A DNA stretch of 64,000 bases from Chitinophaga rhizophila (GTDB lineage Bacteria > Bacteroidota > Bacteroidia > Chitinophagales > Chitinophagaceae), in contig NZ_JAICCF010000002.1 in assembly GCF_019492185.1 (NCBI RefSeq), positions 1,178,001-1,242,000 on the forward strand. The letters are read 5' to 3'. The position numbers and the translations under genes were made by a program. Each line of letters starts with the position of its first letter. Position 1 is the first letter of the stretch. The notes under the pieces are model-generated. The model did not search any database. It worked only from the letters and a program-made list of their open reading frames with translations, and was not told the origin of the DNA. This document shows positions 10,301-18,681 of the stretch, piece by piece.

Positions 10301-12265
10301 GTAAACGTACAGTTTACCAACCTTTCCTCTGACTATGAAAGGCTGTCCTGGTCATTTGGAGACGGTTCTTCGTCAGACGAGGAAAACCCTGTGCATAACT
10401 ACATCAGACCGGGTCTGTTCCCGGTAACACTGATTGCCTATTCAGAAGGTGGTTGTGCAAGCGCAGTAGCGGGTCCGAGAGAGATTTCCATAGCAGGTCC
10501 GGACGGTAGTTTCTCTGTTTCAGTAGAGGCAGGGTGTGTACCGCTGACAACCTCCATGACAGCAGTATCGCCTACAGCGCAGCGGTTCATCTGGGATTTC
10601 GGTGATGGTTACACCGTACGTACGACTACGCCGGCATCTCCTTCTTATACCTATCTGAAAGAGGGCGTTTATTTCCCGGTAGTACTGTTGGAAGATGAGA
10701 GAGGCTGTACCGTACCGGCAGCCGGTAATCCTAAAGTAGTGGTAGATAAGATCACGGCAGCCTTCGGAATGGACATCACCCATGCGTGCGACGGAGGTAT
10801 TGTATACTTTTCTGATTCAACAAGAGGTGTATCGATAGAGGATGGTAGTCCGGCAACATTCCTGTGGGACTTTGGCATTCCTAACCGTACAGACGATGTG
10901 GCCACAGGGCCTAACCCTAGTTTCCTGTTTGACACACCGGGTACTTATACAGTAAGGCTTACCGCAACCAGCCGTTATGGCTGTGTGTCAGATACAACCA
11001 TGCAGCTGATCATTGAAGAGAGTCCGATGGCCGGAATCATACCAGTAGCACCAGTATGTCTGGGCACACCAGTACAGCTGGCAGGTATTGATACCATGAA
11101 TCTGGCTAATACCAGCTGGAACTGGAGCAGTAATGGCATACAGTATCCGATGCAGACGCCAGGCCTGATTACTTACACACAGCCTGGTATTTATCCCGTA
11201 CAGCTGATTATTACCAGTGCCAGTGGCAGGTGTATGGATACAGCAACTATTGATGTACAGGTAGCGCCATATCCGACCTTGAATCTTACACCAGCAGCAG
11301 CGAGCATCTGTCGTGGCGAGTCTGTGAATCTGCAGGCGAGTACAGAAGCAGGAGTGACTATCAACTGGACAGATTATAACATTTCAGATCCAACCAGTCC
11401 ATCACCGGTAGTAACGCCCGACCGGGACTTCACCTATCATGTCACAGCAGTTAATGCAACAGGTTGTGCCGCTGAAGGGGATGTACGGATTACTGTATCT
11501 CAGCCATTCTCGTTGCAGGCAAACAATGCAGATGTATGTACCGGAGGAGCAGTGCAGTTAAATGCAACAGGAGCAGTCACTTATAAGTGGTCGCCGGCTA
11601 CAGGACTGAATAATACAGATATCAGCAATCCGATGGCAACACCGGAGACCAATATGACATACCAGGTGGTGGGTTATGGCAATGATAACTGTTTTACAGA
11701 CACCGCCATTGTGACCGTTACTATACATGATGCACCGACAGTGAATGCAGGCGATGATATGACAATACCGACAGGTACTACCATACAGTTGCCGGTAACA
11801 GGCAGCACCGACATCAGTGCTATTGAGTGGACCCCTGCTTACTCCCTGAACTGTGCAGATTGTTTGTCGCCACTGGCAACACCGAGAGAGAATACTACCT
11901 ATCATGTAACTGTCCGGAATGCTTATGGCTGTACTGCAATGGACGATGTAACTATCAACCTGGTATGTTCATCCGGAACAGTATTCCTGCCTAATACGTT
12001 CTCGCCTAACAATGACGGCCAGAATGATCTCTTCTATATCAGGGGTAAGGGCATCAAACAGGCTAAGTCCTTCAAGATATATAACCGCTGGGGACAGCTG
12101 ATATTTGAGAGGACCAACTTTAACATCGAAGACCCTTCATTTGGCTGGGATGGCCGCGTGAATGGTCTGGCCGCCAACCCGGACGTATTTGTATATGTAG
12201 CAGAATTACTCTGCGATTCAAACGAAGACTTCACTATTAAAGGAAACGTAATGCTGATCAGGTAA
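7394..12265 (+). CDS. giant PKD-repeat adhesin with T9SS type B sorting domain
   Basis: A 1623-residue secreted protein. A signal peptide (about residues 1-32, ending ARTQA) is followed by about 14 PKD-type beta-sandwich repeats, most with WDFGDG or variants (WSFGDG, WTYGDG, DFGDG). Three Ig-like units follow (about 1290-1520). The last 93 residues are a gliding-motility-associated C-terminal domain (CHU_C, type B sorting domain): FLPNTFSPNNDGQND, IYNRWGQLIFE, GWDGRVNG, and a final GNVMLIR. The expected route is Sec export, then T9SS secretion and surface attachment. It probably acts as an adhesin or motility-type filament; no enzymatic domain is seen. A PorP/SprF gene follows 32 nt downstream on the same strand. 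Confidence 0.93.
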   Translation: MKHHYLRQLKHILRAVACFIVLFLFSGARTQAQNTVAFTADNWTGCGAVFVQFVNQSTPVGTASWDFGDGGARSTLWNPSRTFNRPGTFNVVLTVTFPNGQTASTQHIVNVYARPTVQFSSTQTTGCTPLTVNFRDQSTAGDGTISNISWDFGDGNGATGSTASHTYNRGGGFVATSIVTNSFGCTGSGSQVIQANPTPEVAFTSNTQGGCRTPTTVNFTNTTTLNTAGPLPAVNYTWDFGDGTTSTDMHPSHDYTTTGNFNVSLTATTADGCTRTVTIPNYIRVATMAADFNIASRPCTGGDVTFRNTTLPAPVSATWTFSDGQVVNTIDAVKNFTTAGTYSVTMRAITQDGCEAIVTRDFTISTPPDIDFTMNPTSSCAIPVNIQFTTSGTGADTWAWDFGDGGTSALQNPLHNYTAEGDYSIKAVATNAAGCVDSVTHPITIRKPTLTIIGDNRGCVPFNASFTATVSGTDPIASYNWSFGDGTTSTDATALHTYTRQNRYVVTLDIVTVGGCTQTATYEVRVGRPVIPDFTVDRQSGCQPTIFNFTDLSTQVTGMSWEWTFYENTGANGTSNQRNPSYVFNSHGLHDVSLTINNNGCIRTTTRPAYIEVFPPVAFFTVGTVDCNAPLVRSFTDASEWGADTLPRSYTWDFGDGTTDNTPNPSHTFPGEGTYTVVLTVSNTVCTSTYSTTVRVLNEKPVIAVDQDTICLGTRVNFSTPSIVAGSVASYRWTYGDGRFNTSSPRPGYTYSTPGRYPVALATIDIYGCRHVSDTLFIEVNGATARFTASARRCRNEAITFTDASTVRTGNTITSWTYDFGDGTPPQVFTTQPVTVNHSYSVINDYQVILTVTDNTGCVDTAMQTISIANIVANFSANTNIACLNTPFQFNNESITEPLTYAWSFGDGGISTDRTPRHTYTAPGRYTVTLDVTNATGCTARTETVDFVRVPNPVADFSAPIVAGDICPPVNVQFTNLSSDYERLSWSFGDGSSSDEENPVHNYIRPGLFPVTLIAYSEGGCASAVAGPREISIAGPDGSFSVSVEAGCVPLTTSMTAVSPTAQRFIWDFGDGYTVRTTTPASPSYTYLKEGVYFPVVLLEDERGCTVPAAGNPKVVVDKITAAFGMDITHACDGGIVYFSDSTRGVSIEDGSPATFLWDFGIPNRTDDVATGPNPSFLFDTPGTYTVRLTATSRYGCVSDTTMQLIIEESPMAGIIPVAPVCLGTPVQLAGIDTMNLANTSWNWSSNGIQYPMQTPGLITYTQPGIYPVQLIITSASGRCMDTATIDVQVAPYPTLNLTPAAASICRGESVNLQASTEAGVTINWTDYNISDPTSPSPVVTPDRDFTYHVTAVNATGCAAEGDVRITVSQPFSLQANNADVCTGGAVQLNATGAVTYKWSPATGLNNTDISNPMATPETNMTYQVVGYGNDNCFTDTAIVTVTIHDAPTVNAGDDMTIPTGTTIQLPVTGSTDISAIEWTPAYSLNCADCLSPLATPRENTTYHVTVRNAYGCTAMDDVTINLVCSSGTVFLPNTFSPNNDGQNDLFYIRGKGIKQAKSFKIYNRWGQLIFERTNFNIEDPSFGWDGRVNGLAANPDVFVYVAELLCDSNEDFTIKGNVMLIR

Positions 12266-12297
12266 GGTAATTACCTGTCAGCATCTCACCGAAACAT

Positions 12298-13356
12298 ATG
12301 ACCATAAAACTTGCCAGCATGCGAATGAATTGTAGAAATTTGTTAGTGGCGCTATGCCTTTGCTGCACACATACCCTGATAGCACAGGATATTCACCTGT
12401 CCCAGTTTTACGAGACACCGATATTACGTAATCCGGCACTGATCGGGTTATTCCATGGCGACTACCGGGTGCAGGCGGTATACAGGAATCAGTGGAACAG
12501 TGTCACTATTCCTTATCAGACCGGCACATTAAGTGGAGAGTTGAAGTTCCCCGTAGGATCGAGCGATGACTTTGTTACCGCAGGGGTTCAGTTTACTTAT
12601 GACAGAGCGGGAACTGCCCGGCTGCAATCCGTACAGTTTTTACCAGCGGTGAACTATCATAAGTCGCTGAGCCAGGACAGGAGTATGTTTTTGTCAGTAG
12701 GTTTTACGGGCGGAATCGTTCAGCGTCAGTTTGACCAGACGAAAATGACCTTTAATAATCAGTATACCGGCGGTCAGTACGATCCTACTGCACCTACAGG
12801 AGAGGAAGGCAGGCTGGCATTACGTGGGTATTCTTATATGGATGCCGGCGCAGGTATCAGCTTTAACAGCTCTCTGGGGGAAGACGAGGAAATTACCTAT
12901 TACCTGGGAGCGGCTATTTTCCACTTCAACCGGCCAAAGTTGTCCTTTTATAAGGATGGTACTGTAGCGCTGGATCCTAAGTTTACCGTCAATGCCGGTA
13001 TCACATTCCCTTTACAGGAGCGCCTGAAGCTGATTGCCCAGTATAATCAGATACATATGGGCAACTACTCAGAATACCTGGGGGGTGCGTTACTGGGGTA
13101 CAGCCTGTATGATGACGGTCTGGAAAGTACGAAGGCATTTTACATAGGCGCTTACATGCGCTACCAGGACGCCATCATACCGTCTTTCCGACTGGATATG
13201 GAGAAGTATGAGGTAGGTATTACCTATGATGCGAACATTTCAGGGCTGAAGACAGCAACAAATGGTGTAGGAGGATTTGAGTTGTCGCTTGTTTTCAAAG
13301 GTTTCCTGAACGGGCGTAACAGTACCTTGGATGCCGTTCACTGTCCGAGGTTCTAA
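12298..13356 (+). CDS. PorP/SprF-family T9SS outer-membrane protein
   Basis: A 352-residue outer-membrane beta-barrel protein of the PorP/SprF family. After the signal peptide (ending LIAQ) comes the family opening QDIHLSQFYETPILRNPAL, then YRNQWNSVTIPYQT, and a Gly/aromatic-rich barrel to the end. In Flavobacterium, SprF is needed for secretion of the adhesin SprB, and type B cargo generally travels with a PorP/SprF partner. Lying 32 nt after the PKD adhesin, this is its likely dedicated partner. The start could be ATG 12298 or the in-frame ATG seven codons later (MRMNCRNLLVAL); both leave a usable signal peptide. Confidence 0.92.
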   Translation: MTIKLASMRMNCRNLLVALCLCCTHTLIAQDIHLSQFYETPILRNPALIGLFHGDYRVQAVYRNQWNSVTIPYQTGTLSGELKFPVGSSDDFVTAGVQFTYDRAGTARLQSVQFLPAVNYHKSLSQDRSMFLSVGFTGGIVQRQFDQTKMTFNNQYTGGQYDPTAPTGEEGRLALRGYSYMDAGAGISFNSSLGEDEEITYYLGAAIFHFNRPKLSFYKDGTVALDPKFTVNAGITFPLQERLKLIAQYNQIHMGNYSEYLGGALLGYSLYDDGLESTKAFYIGAYMRYQDAIIPSFRLDMEKYEVGITYDANISGLKTATNGVGGFELSLVFKGFLNGRNSTLDAVHCPRF

Positions 13357-13422
13357 ACTTATGCACCAATTGTTATCTTTACACCGGACATCACAAATTA
13401 TCACCTTCATAAAGAATAAAAG

Positions 13423-13893
13423 ATGGATATCACTGTAGGCGCTAAAGCTCCTTCATTTTCCCTGCTGAACACTGAAAAACAGAAAGTTTCCCTGGAAGAT
13501 TATAAAGGACAGAACCTGGTAATTTTATTTTTCCCTTTGGCTTTCACAAGTGTATGTACAGCAGAACTGTGCAGTATCAGGGACAGTATTAATACTTATA
13601 ATGACCTGAATACAGCCGTTGTTGGTATTTCTGTGGATTCTCCGTTTACGCTGGGTAAGTTCCGTACGGAGCAGAACCTGAATTTCCCGCTGTTGTCAGA
13701 TTTTAACAAGGAAGCGTCTCAGGCGTACGGTGCTTTTTATGAGAATTTCGTGCTGGATCTGAAGGGAGTATCCAAGAGAGCGGCGTTTGTGGTAGACAAG
13801 GAAGGAGTGGTAAGATATGCGCAGGTGTTAGAGTCAGCAGGAGATCTGCCTGATTTTGAAGCAGTTAAGAATACGCTTAACGGTCTGCAATAA
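13423..13893 (+). CDS. peroxiredoxin (AhpC/TSA family, AhpE/BCP-like)
   Basis: A 156-residue thioredoxin-fold peroxidase that reduces hydrogen peroxide and organic peroxides. The active-site loop PLAFTSVC has the peroxidatic cysteine at C45, with P38 and T42 in the conserved positions. A second cysteine at C50 (TAELC) is in the place used as resolving cysteine by some BCP-type enzymes. There is no signal peptide, so it is cytoplasmic. A -7-like TATCTTTAC lies upstream (one base off consensus), and a hairpin terminator follows at 13930. It looks like an independent transcription unit after the adhesin/PorP pair. Confidence 0.9.
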   Translation: MDITVGAKAPSFSLLNTEKQKVSLEDYKGQNLVILFFPLAFTSVCTAELCSIRDSINTYNDLNTAVVGISVDSPFTLGKFRTEQNLNFPLLSDFNKEASQAYGAFYENFVLDLKGVSKRAAFVVDKEGVVRYAQVLESAGDLPDFEAVKNTLNGLQ

Positions 13894-13929
13894 AAACTAG
13901 CCTAAAGCGTTAAATTTTTTAAAAAAGTG

Positions 13930-13958
13930 ATGGCAAGCCTTTCTTTTTGGCTTGCCAT
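13930..13958 (+). terminator. terminator of the peroxiredoxin gene
   Basis: Stem ATGGCAAGCC / GGCTTGCCAT (10 bp) with a nine-base T-rich loop, followed by TTGTTATTTTTA. It lies 36 nt after the peroxiredoxin stop codon. Confidence 0.75.
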
Positions 13959-14032
13959 TTGTTATTTTTACGTAGACCGATATTGTGAAATAAACTGATC
14001 TGATATTTGAAAAAATCTTTATCTTTACGGGT

Positions 14033-14383
14033 ATGTGGAAAACCTCTACACTCTTATTTACTTGCTTAATTTGCCTATTTTCCCTCGTAGGTAAAGCGCA
14101 GAACACGAAGACTTCTCCATTTTCCGATGGAGGTAGTAAGATCGTGAAGTTATATCCCAACCCGGCTACTAGCAGGATCAATTTTGAATTACAGAACAAT
14201 AACGACCAAGGTTACGATCTTATTGTATTCAATTTTCTGGGAAAGAGAATTGATCAGATTAAAAACCTGAACGCACGTACTACAGTTGAACTGGATAAAT
14301 ATTATAGTGGTGTATATATCTTTCAGTTACGTGACAGGCAGGGTAATCTGGTGGAGTCTGGCAAGTTCAATGTCGTCAAGTAA
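14033..14383 (+). CDS. small secreted protein consisting mainly of a T9SS type A sorting domain
   Basis: A 116-residue protein. A signal peptide covers about residues 1-22 (ending GKAQ), a 15-residue linker follows, and the remaining 80 residues are a T9SS type A C-terminal sorting domain: LYPNPA, then a conserved FNFLGK turn, GVYIFQLRD, and the terminal GKFNVVK. In normal cargo this domain is the tail of a much larger protein; here there is no passenger. It could be a small surface protein, a decoy or occupant of the T9SS attachment machinery, or the remnant of a larger cargo gene, although the signal peptide and the open frame are intact. TATCTTTAC at 14020-14028 sits just before the start codon. 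Confidence 0.82.
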   Translation: MWKTSTLLFTCLICLFSLVGKAQNTKTSPFSDGGSKIVKLYPNPATSRINFELQNNNDQGYDLIVFNFLGKRIDQIKNLNARTTVELDKYYSGVYIFQLRDRQGNLVESGKFNVVK

Positions 14384-14417
14384 TGATACTAATTAGTTTT
14401 CCTTCAGGAATATAAAA

Positions 14418-14452
14418 AAAGAAAGGACTCGTTTATGGCGAGTCCTTTCTTT
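14418..14452. terminator. bidirectional terminator
   Basis: Perfect 14-bp stem AAAGAAAGGACTCG / CGAGTCCTTTCTTT with a seven-base loop, between convergent genes. The A/T-rich stem base provides a T run in both directions. Confidence 0.85.
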
Positions 14453-14468
14453 ATGCGCTTAAACCTGT

Positions 14469-15641
14469 CTACTGCACCTCTACAACAAGGAATTTCAGGT
14501 AGGTTGTATTTTCTATATTCCATAGAATCGGGTGATCCTGTGCCTGTGTCTGGAAAGTGACCTGACGCAGTTTCTTCTTTGCATCTTTAGCGGCCATATC
14601 TATTATTTCCAGGAACAGGGACGGCGGTACCAGGTTAGTACAGGAAGCCGTTACCAGGAAGCCACCTGGTTTCAGGAGTTTCATACCACGGAGGTTGATC
14701 TCTTTGTAACCTGTAATTGCCTTTTGGATGTTTTCGCGGCTTTTAGTGAAAGCCGGAGGATCTAGGATTACAACATCAAACTTCTTCTCTTCCCGGGTCC
14801 ATTGCTTCAGCACGTCAAATGCATTGACAGCCTGGAACTTACAGATATCCTGCAGGTTATTGAGTTCTGCATTTCTACGGGCGGTATTGACAGCATGTTC
14901 AGAGATATCCAGACCTAGTACACTTTTAGCGCCATAGTGACCGGCATGACAGGAGAAGGTACCAGTATAGCAGAATGCTTCCAGTACATCAGCGCCTTTA
15001 ACTATATGCTGAATAGCACGGCGGTTATCCTGTTGATCTAGGAAATAACCTGTTTTCTGGCCATTTTCGATATCGACATGGAACTTCAGACCGTTCTCAT
15101 TGATAATCACGTTGGTATCAAACGGAGCGCTCAGGAAGCCTTTCTGTTGTTCAAGACCTTCCAGTTCGCGTACCGGCACATCATTACGCTCATAAATGCC
15201 TTTAGGGGAGAATATCCTGTTGAGGGCATCTACAATAGCGCCTTTCCATCGGTCCATACCGAGCGCAAGGGTCTGCAGCACAAAGTGATCATTGAATTTA
15301 TCGATCACCAGGGCCGGCATTTCATCGGCTTCGCCAAAAACGAGGCGGCAGTTTTCAACATAGCCCAGCTGCTGGCGGTATTTCCATGCTTTCAGCAGGC
15401 GGCGGTAAAAGAACTCTGCGTCGATCTGCTCGTCTTTGTCACGGGTCAGCAGTCGTACCAGGATCTGTGACTGGGGATTGATATATCCTCTACCGACAAA
15501 GAACCCCTGATGGGTAAATACATCGACCGTATCACCGGCTGTAACAGGTCCTTCTATTTGTCCCACTTCATTACCGAATATCCATGGGTGGCCTTGCAGC
15601 ACACGGTTTTGTATCTTTTTCTTTAAAAAAACTTTGGTCAT
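14469..15641 (-). CDS. rlmI: class I rRNA large-subunit methyltransferase (RlmI-like, PUA domain)
   Basis: A 390-residue SAM-dependent RNA methyltransferase. The N-terminal 80 residues form a PUA domain (RVLQGHPWIFGNEV, then GRGYINPQSQILVR). The C-terminal Rossmann domain has the SAM motif DVLEAFCYTGTFSCHAG and the catalytic motif ILDPPAFTK. In E. coli RlmI makes m5C1962 of 23S rRNA; the same activity here is inferred from the architecture. The start is set at MTKVFLKKK (ATG 15641), because the next in-frame start upstream (15674) lies before a perfect -7 element at 15660-15668. It is divergent from grpE. Confidence 0.85.
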   Translation of the reverse strand: MTKVFLKKKIQNRVLQGHPWIFGNEVGQIEGPVTAGDTVDVFTHQGFFVGRGYINPQSQILVRLLTRDKDEQIDAEFFYRRLLKAWKYRQQLGYVENCRLVFGEADEMPALVIDKFNDHFVLQTLALGMDRWKGAIVDALNRIFSPKGIYERNDVPVRELEGLEQQKGFLSAPFDTNVIINENGLKFHVDIENGQKTGYFLDQQDNRRAIQHIVKGADVLEAFCYTGTFSCHAGHYGAKSVLGLDISEHAVNTARRNAELNNLQDICKFQAVNAFDVLKQWTREEKKFDVVILDPPAFTKSRENIQKAITGYKEINLRGMKLLKPGGFLVTASCTNLVPPSLFLEIIDMAAKDAKKKLRQVTFQTQAQDHPILWNIENTTYLKFLVVEVQ

Positions 15642-15659
15642 TACATTTTTTTCCAGGCT

Positions 15660-15668
15660 GCAAAGGTA
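15660..15668 (-). promoter_or_regulatory. promoter of the rlmI-like gene
   Basis: Minus-strand TACCTTTGC is a perfect TAnnTTTGC element. The predicted transcript starts near 15655, about 14 nt before the ATG at 15641, and excludes the longer frame. Confidence 0.7.
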
Positions 15669-15763
15669 GGACAATTAAGAATTACGAAGGATGTAATTAC
15701 AAATCAGGGGACAGTTGTGCCAATTTGTCTTTTCTTCTGGCTTGGCAAGTTAATTGTCTGGTG

Positions 15764-15772
15764 TACCTTTGC
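15764..15772 (+). promoter_or_regulatory. promoter of grpE-dnaJ
   Basis: TACCTTTGC with TTG at 15742-15744, 19 bases upstream, gives a full Bacteroidota-type promoter. It fixes the grpE start at 15809 and rejects the longer frame from 15584. No CIRCE-like inverted repeat is seen beside it. Confidence 0.75.
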
Positions 15773-15808
15773 AGACAATATTACTTCATAACAGAAAATA
15801 AAAACGAT

Positions 15809-16366
15809 ATGCAGACAAACGGACAGGACACCGAAAATGGTAAAGGCATGCCGGATATTAATGCTGATGAGAACATGAGCGGCACCACACACCTCAACGA
15901 TGCCTTGGCGGATGAAAGCGAACTGGATAAGAAGCAGCAGGAGCTGAATGAAATGAGGGATAAATACCTTCGTCTGGTGGCTGAATTTGACAACTTCAAG
16001 AAACGTACAGCCAAAGAGCGTATAGAGCTGATGCAGACTGCCAATAAGGAAGTGATCATCTCCTTACTGGACGTGCTCGATGACAGTGAGCGTGCTACTA
16101 AACAGATAGAAAATGCCGCTGATGTAAATGCCGTTAAAGATGGTGTTGCATTGGTTTTCAATAAATTAAAATCGACACTGCAAGCGAAAGGCCTTAAACC
16201 TATGGAAAGTTTGCATACCGAATTTAATCCCGACCTCCATGACGCCATTACAGAAATACCCGCACCTTCTGAAGAACTGAAAGGAAAGGTAATTGATGAT
16301 ATGCAGAAAGGATACTACCTGAATGACAAATTGATACGTCATGCCAAGGTAATAGTGGGGAAATAG
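15809..16366 (+). CDS. grpE: nucleotide exchange factor GrpE
   Basis: A 185-residue co-chaperone that releases ADP from DnaK. An acidic, disordered first 55 residues lead into a long coiled coil (LDKKQQELNEMRDKYLRLVA), the family motif EFDNFKKRTAKER, and a C-terminal beta domain with HTEFNPDLHDAITEIPA and KGYYLNDKLIRHAKVIV. This is normal GrpE size and order. dnaJ follows 66 nt downstream on the same strand, as in most bacteria, so the two form an operon; dnaK is not in the window. Confidence 0.96.
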   Translation: MQTNGQDTENGKGMPDINADENMSGTTHLNDALADESELDKKQQELNEMRDKYLRLVAEFDNFKKRTAKERIELMQTANKEVIISLLDVLDDSERATKQIENAADVNAVKDGVALVFNKLKSTLQAKGLKPMESLHTEFNPDLHDAITEIPAPSEELKGKVIDDMQKGYYLNDKLIRHAKVIVGK

Positions 16367-16432
16367 GTGACGTTCTGACAGAAATTGCTTTTCATTAACC
16401 ATGCCGGCATATTGCCGGCTTTAGTGTGATAT

Positions 16433-17593
16433 ATGTCTACCAAAAGAGATTACTACGAAATACTGGGTGTTGCCAAGTCCGCTTCCCAGGATGAGATCAA
16501 AAAGGCTTACCGTAAGGTAGCCATGCAGTACCATCCTGACAGGAACCCCGATAACAAAGAGGCGGAAGAGAAATTCAAGGAGGCTGCTGAGGCCTATGAA
16601 GTATTAAGCGACACAGACAAGCGTGCGCAGTACGACAGATTCGGACATGCAGGAATGGGTAACCGTGGCGGTTTCGGCGGTGGTAACATGAACATGGATG
16701 ATATCTTCTCCAACTTCGGGGACATCTTCGGAGATGATATCTTCGGTAGCTTCTTCGGTGGTAACCGCGGCGGTGGCGGTGGAGGCAGACGTGGCAGAGG
16801 TACACGAGGTTCCAACCTGCGGGTGAAAATCAAAATGACCTATGAAGAGATTGCGAAAGGCGCTAATAAAAAGATCAAGGTTAAGAAGCATGTACCGTGC
16901 AGCCACTGCAGTGGCCTTGGTGCAAAAGATAAAAACGCCTTCCAGACATGTGGTACTTGCGGAGGTTCCGGTCAGGTAAGAAAAGTAACACAGACCTTCC
17001 TGGGTCAGATGCAGACAGTAACTACCTGTCCTACCTGTCACGGAGAAGGCCAGACCATTACCAGCAAATGTGGTCACTGTAAAGGTGAAGGCCGCATGTA
17101 TGGCGAGGAAATGGTAAACATCGACATCCCGGCAGGCGTACAGGAAGGTATGCAACTGAGCCTGAGTGGAAAGGGTAACGCCGGCGAAAGAGGCGGCGCT
17201 CCCGGTGATCTGCTGATCCTTATCGAAGAAGAACCACATCCGGAACTGCAGCGTGATGGCCTGAACGTGGCCTACGATCTGTATATCTCCTTCCCGGATG
17301 CTGTATTTGGTACCTCCCTGGAAGTGCCTACCATCGACGGTAAAGCAAAGATTAAAATACCAGCAGGCACCCAGAGCGGAAAGATCTTCCGCCTGAAAGG
17401 TAAAGGCTTCCCTTCCGTCAACTCTTACGAAAAAGGTGACCAGCTAATCCATGTAAACGTATGGACACCACAGCAGGTAAACAGCGAAGAGAAAGCATTC
17501 CTGGAGAAGATCCAGTCTTCCGACAACTTCAAGCCTAATCCGGAGAAGTCTGAAAAAGGCTTCTTTGAGAAGGTTAGAGATATTTTCAGCTAA
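16433..17593 (+). CDS. dnaJ: chaperone DnaJ (Hsp40, type I)
   Basis: A 386-residue type I J-protein that delivers substrates to DnaK and stimulates its ATPase. Domains in order: J domain with HPD at 34-36; Gly/Phe-rich region (about 75-130) with repeated GGFGG and a run of glycines; a zinc-finger domain beginning near residue 156 with all four CxxCxGxG repeats ([32 protein letters not shown]); then the substrate-binding C-terminal domains. All key residues are present. It is second in the grpE operon and closed by a strong terminator at 17612. Confidence 0.97.
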   Translation: MSTKRDYYEILGVAKSASQDEIKKAYRKVAMQYHPDRNPDNKEAEEKFKEAAEAYEVLSDTDKRAQYDRFGHAGMGNRGGFGGGNMNMDDIFSNFGDIFGDDIFGSFFGGNRGGGGGGRRGRGTRGSNLRVKIKMTYEEIAKGANKKIKVKKHVPCSHCSGLGAKDKNAFQTCGTCGGSGQVRKVTQTFLGQMQTVTTCPTCHGEGQTITSKCGHCKGEGRMYGEEMVNIDIPAGVQEGMQLSLSGKGNAGERGGAPGDLLILIEEEPHPELQRDGLNVAYDLYISFPDAVFGTSLEVPTIDGKAKIKIPAGTQSGKIFRLKGKGFPSVNSYEKGDQLIHVNVWTPQQVNSEEKAFLEKIQSSDNFKPNPEKSEKGFFEKVRDIFS

Positions 17594-17611
17594 GCAATTA
17601 GCTATCTGGCT

Positions 17612-17648
17612 AAAAAGGCTGTTCCATCCTGTATGGAACAGCCTTTTT
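17612..17648 (+). terminator. terminator of grpE-dnaJ
   Basis: Perfect 16-bp stem AAAAAGGCTGTTCCAT / ATGGAACAGCCTTTTT with a five-base loop and T run, 18 nt after the dnaJ stop. Confidence 0.9.
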
Positions 17649-17698
17649 ACTTTATATCAGTTTATACGGATGTTTGCCCGCTTTTGCCCCGCTAACCT

Positions 17699-17707
17699 TA
17701 CCTTTGC
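17699..17707 (+). promoter_or_regulatory. promoter of the RlmK-like gene
   Basis: Perfect TACCTTTGC, 23 nt before the ATG at 17731. It places the upstream in-frame ATG (17674) outside the transcript. Confidence 0.7.
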
Positions 17708-17730
17708 ATTTTTTACTTTTTACAGGTAAC

Positions 17731-18678
17731 ATGTTCGATCCTTCCAAATTACAGATGCTAGAAAACCGGCTGGTAAAGGTGTTCCGACATCTTCGCAAGA
17801 CAGCTCGCCGGCAGAATATTACCTGCTTCCGGGTATACGATGATGATATTCCAGAATTTCCTTTCAGTATAGAACTGTATGAAGATCATATCTACGTAGC
17901 AGAATACCACCGGGCACATGGTATGGAAGAAGAAGCACATGAGGAATGGCTGGACCTTTGCCTCGAAGTAATCGCTAAAGTACTGGAAGTTCCATTGGAG
18001 AAAGTGTTTGTGAAGCAACGCCAACGTAAAGCCAGCAGGCAGGAACAGTATGAAAAGCTATCTTTTGAGAGCCACGAGATGATTGTACAGGAAGCTGGCC
18101 TGAACTTCAAAGTCAACCTGTCAGACTACCTGGATACCGGCCTTTTCCTCGATCACCGTATTACCCGAGGTATGGTCAGAGAACAATCTGCCGGAAAAAA
18201 AATACTGAATCTCTTCTGTTATACTGGCTCCTTCTCCGTCTATGCGGCAGCAGGCGGCGCGGCAGAAGTAACTTCTGTAGACTTGTCTAAAACTTACCTG
18301 GCCTGGGCAGAAGAGAATATGCGGATCAATAACTTTGACGTCAGCAAGCATAAATTTGTACATGCCGATGTGCTCCAATATCTCGATACCCTGCCAGCAG
18401 AAACGTTCGACCTCGTAGTACTGGATCCTCCTACATTCTCCAATAGTAAGAGAATGAAAGAGTTTCTGGATATCCAGCGGGATCATGTCGTGATACTTAA
18501 TAAGGTATTGGCTGCCACCAAACCTGGCGGTGTAATATACTTCAGTAATAACTACCGCCGCTTTGCGCTGGAAGCAGACCGTATCCTGGCATCTGACATC
18601 AAGGATATTACTGCTCAGACTATTCCGTTTGACTTTCAGCAGAAGCTGATCAGAAAGTGTTACCGGATCGTCCGGTAA
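17731..18678 (+). CDS. class I SAM-dependent methyltransferase, RlmK-like
   Basis: A 315-residue protein resembling the C-terminal half of E. coli RlmKL (the m7G2069 methyltransferase of 23S rRNA). The N-terminal part contains the family segment CFRVYDDDIPEFPFSIELYED. The Rossmann core has ILNLFCYTGSFSVYAAAGGA, the acidic ribose-binding residue in TSVDLSK, and the catalytic-type motif VVLDPPTFSNSK. It lacks the THUMP and N-terminal methyltransferase modules of full RlmKL, so it is a stand-alone RlmK. The rRNA target is inferred from similarity only. It is convergent with the VWA gene, with a 3-nt gap. Confidence 0.82.
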   Translation: MFDPSKLQMLENRLVKVFRHLRKTARRQNITCFRVYDDDIPEFPFSIELYEDHIYVAEYHRAHGMEEEAHEEWLDLCLEVIAKVLEVPLEKVFVKQRQRKASRQEQYEKLSFESHEMIVQEAGLNFKVNLSDYLDTGLFLDHRITRGMVREQSAGKKILNLFCYTGSFSVYAAAGGAAEVTSVDLSKTYLAWAEENMRINNFDVSKHKFVHADVLQYLDTLPAETFDLVVLDPPTFSNSKRMKEFLDIQRDHVVILNKVLAATKPGGVIYFSNNYRRFALEADRILASDIKDITAQTIPFDFQQKLIRKCYRIVR

Positions 18679-18681
18679 AGG

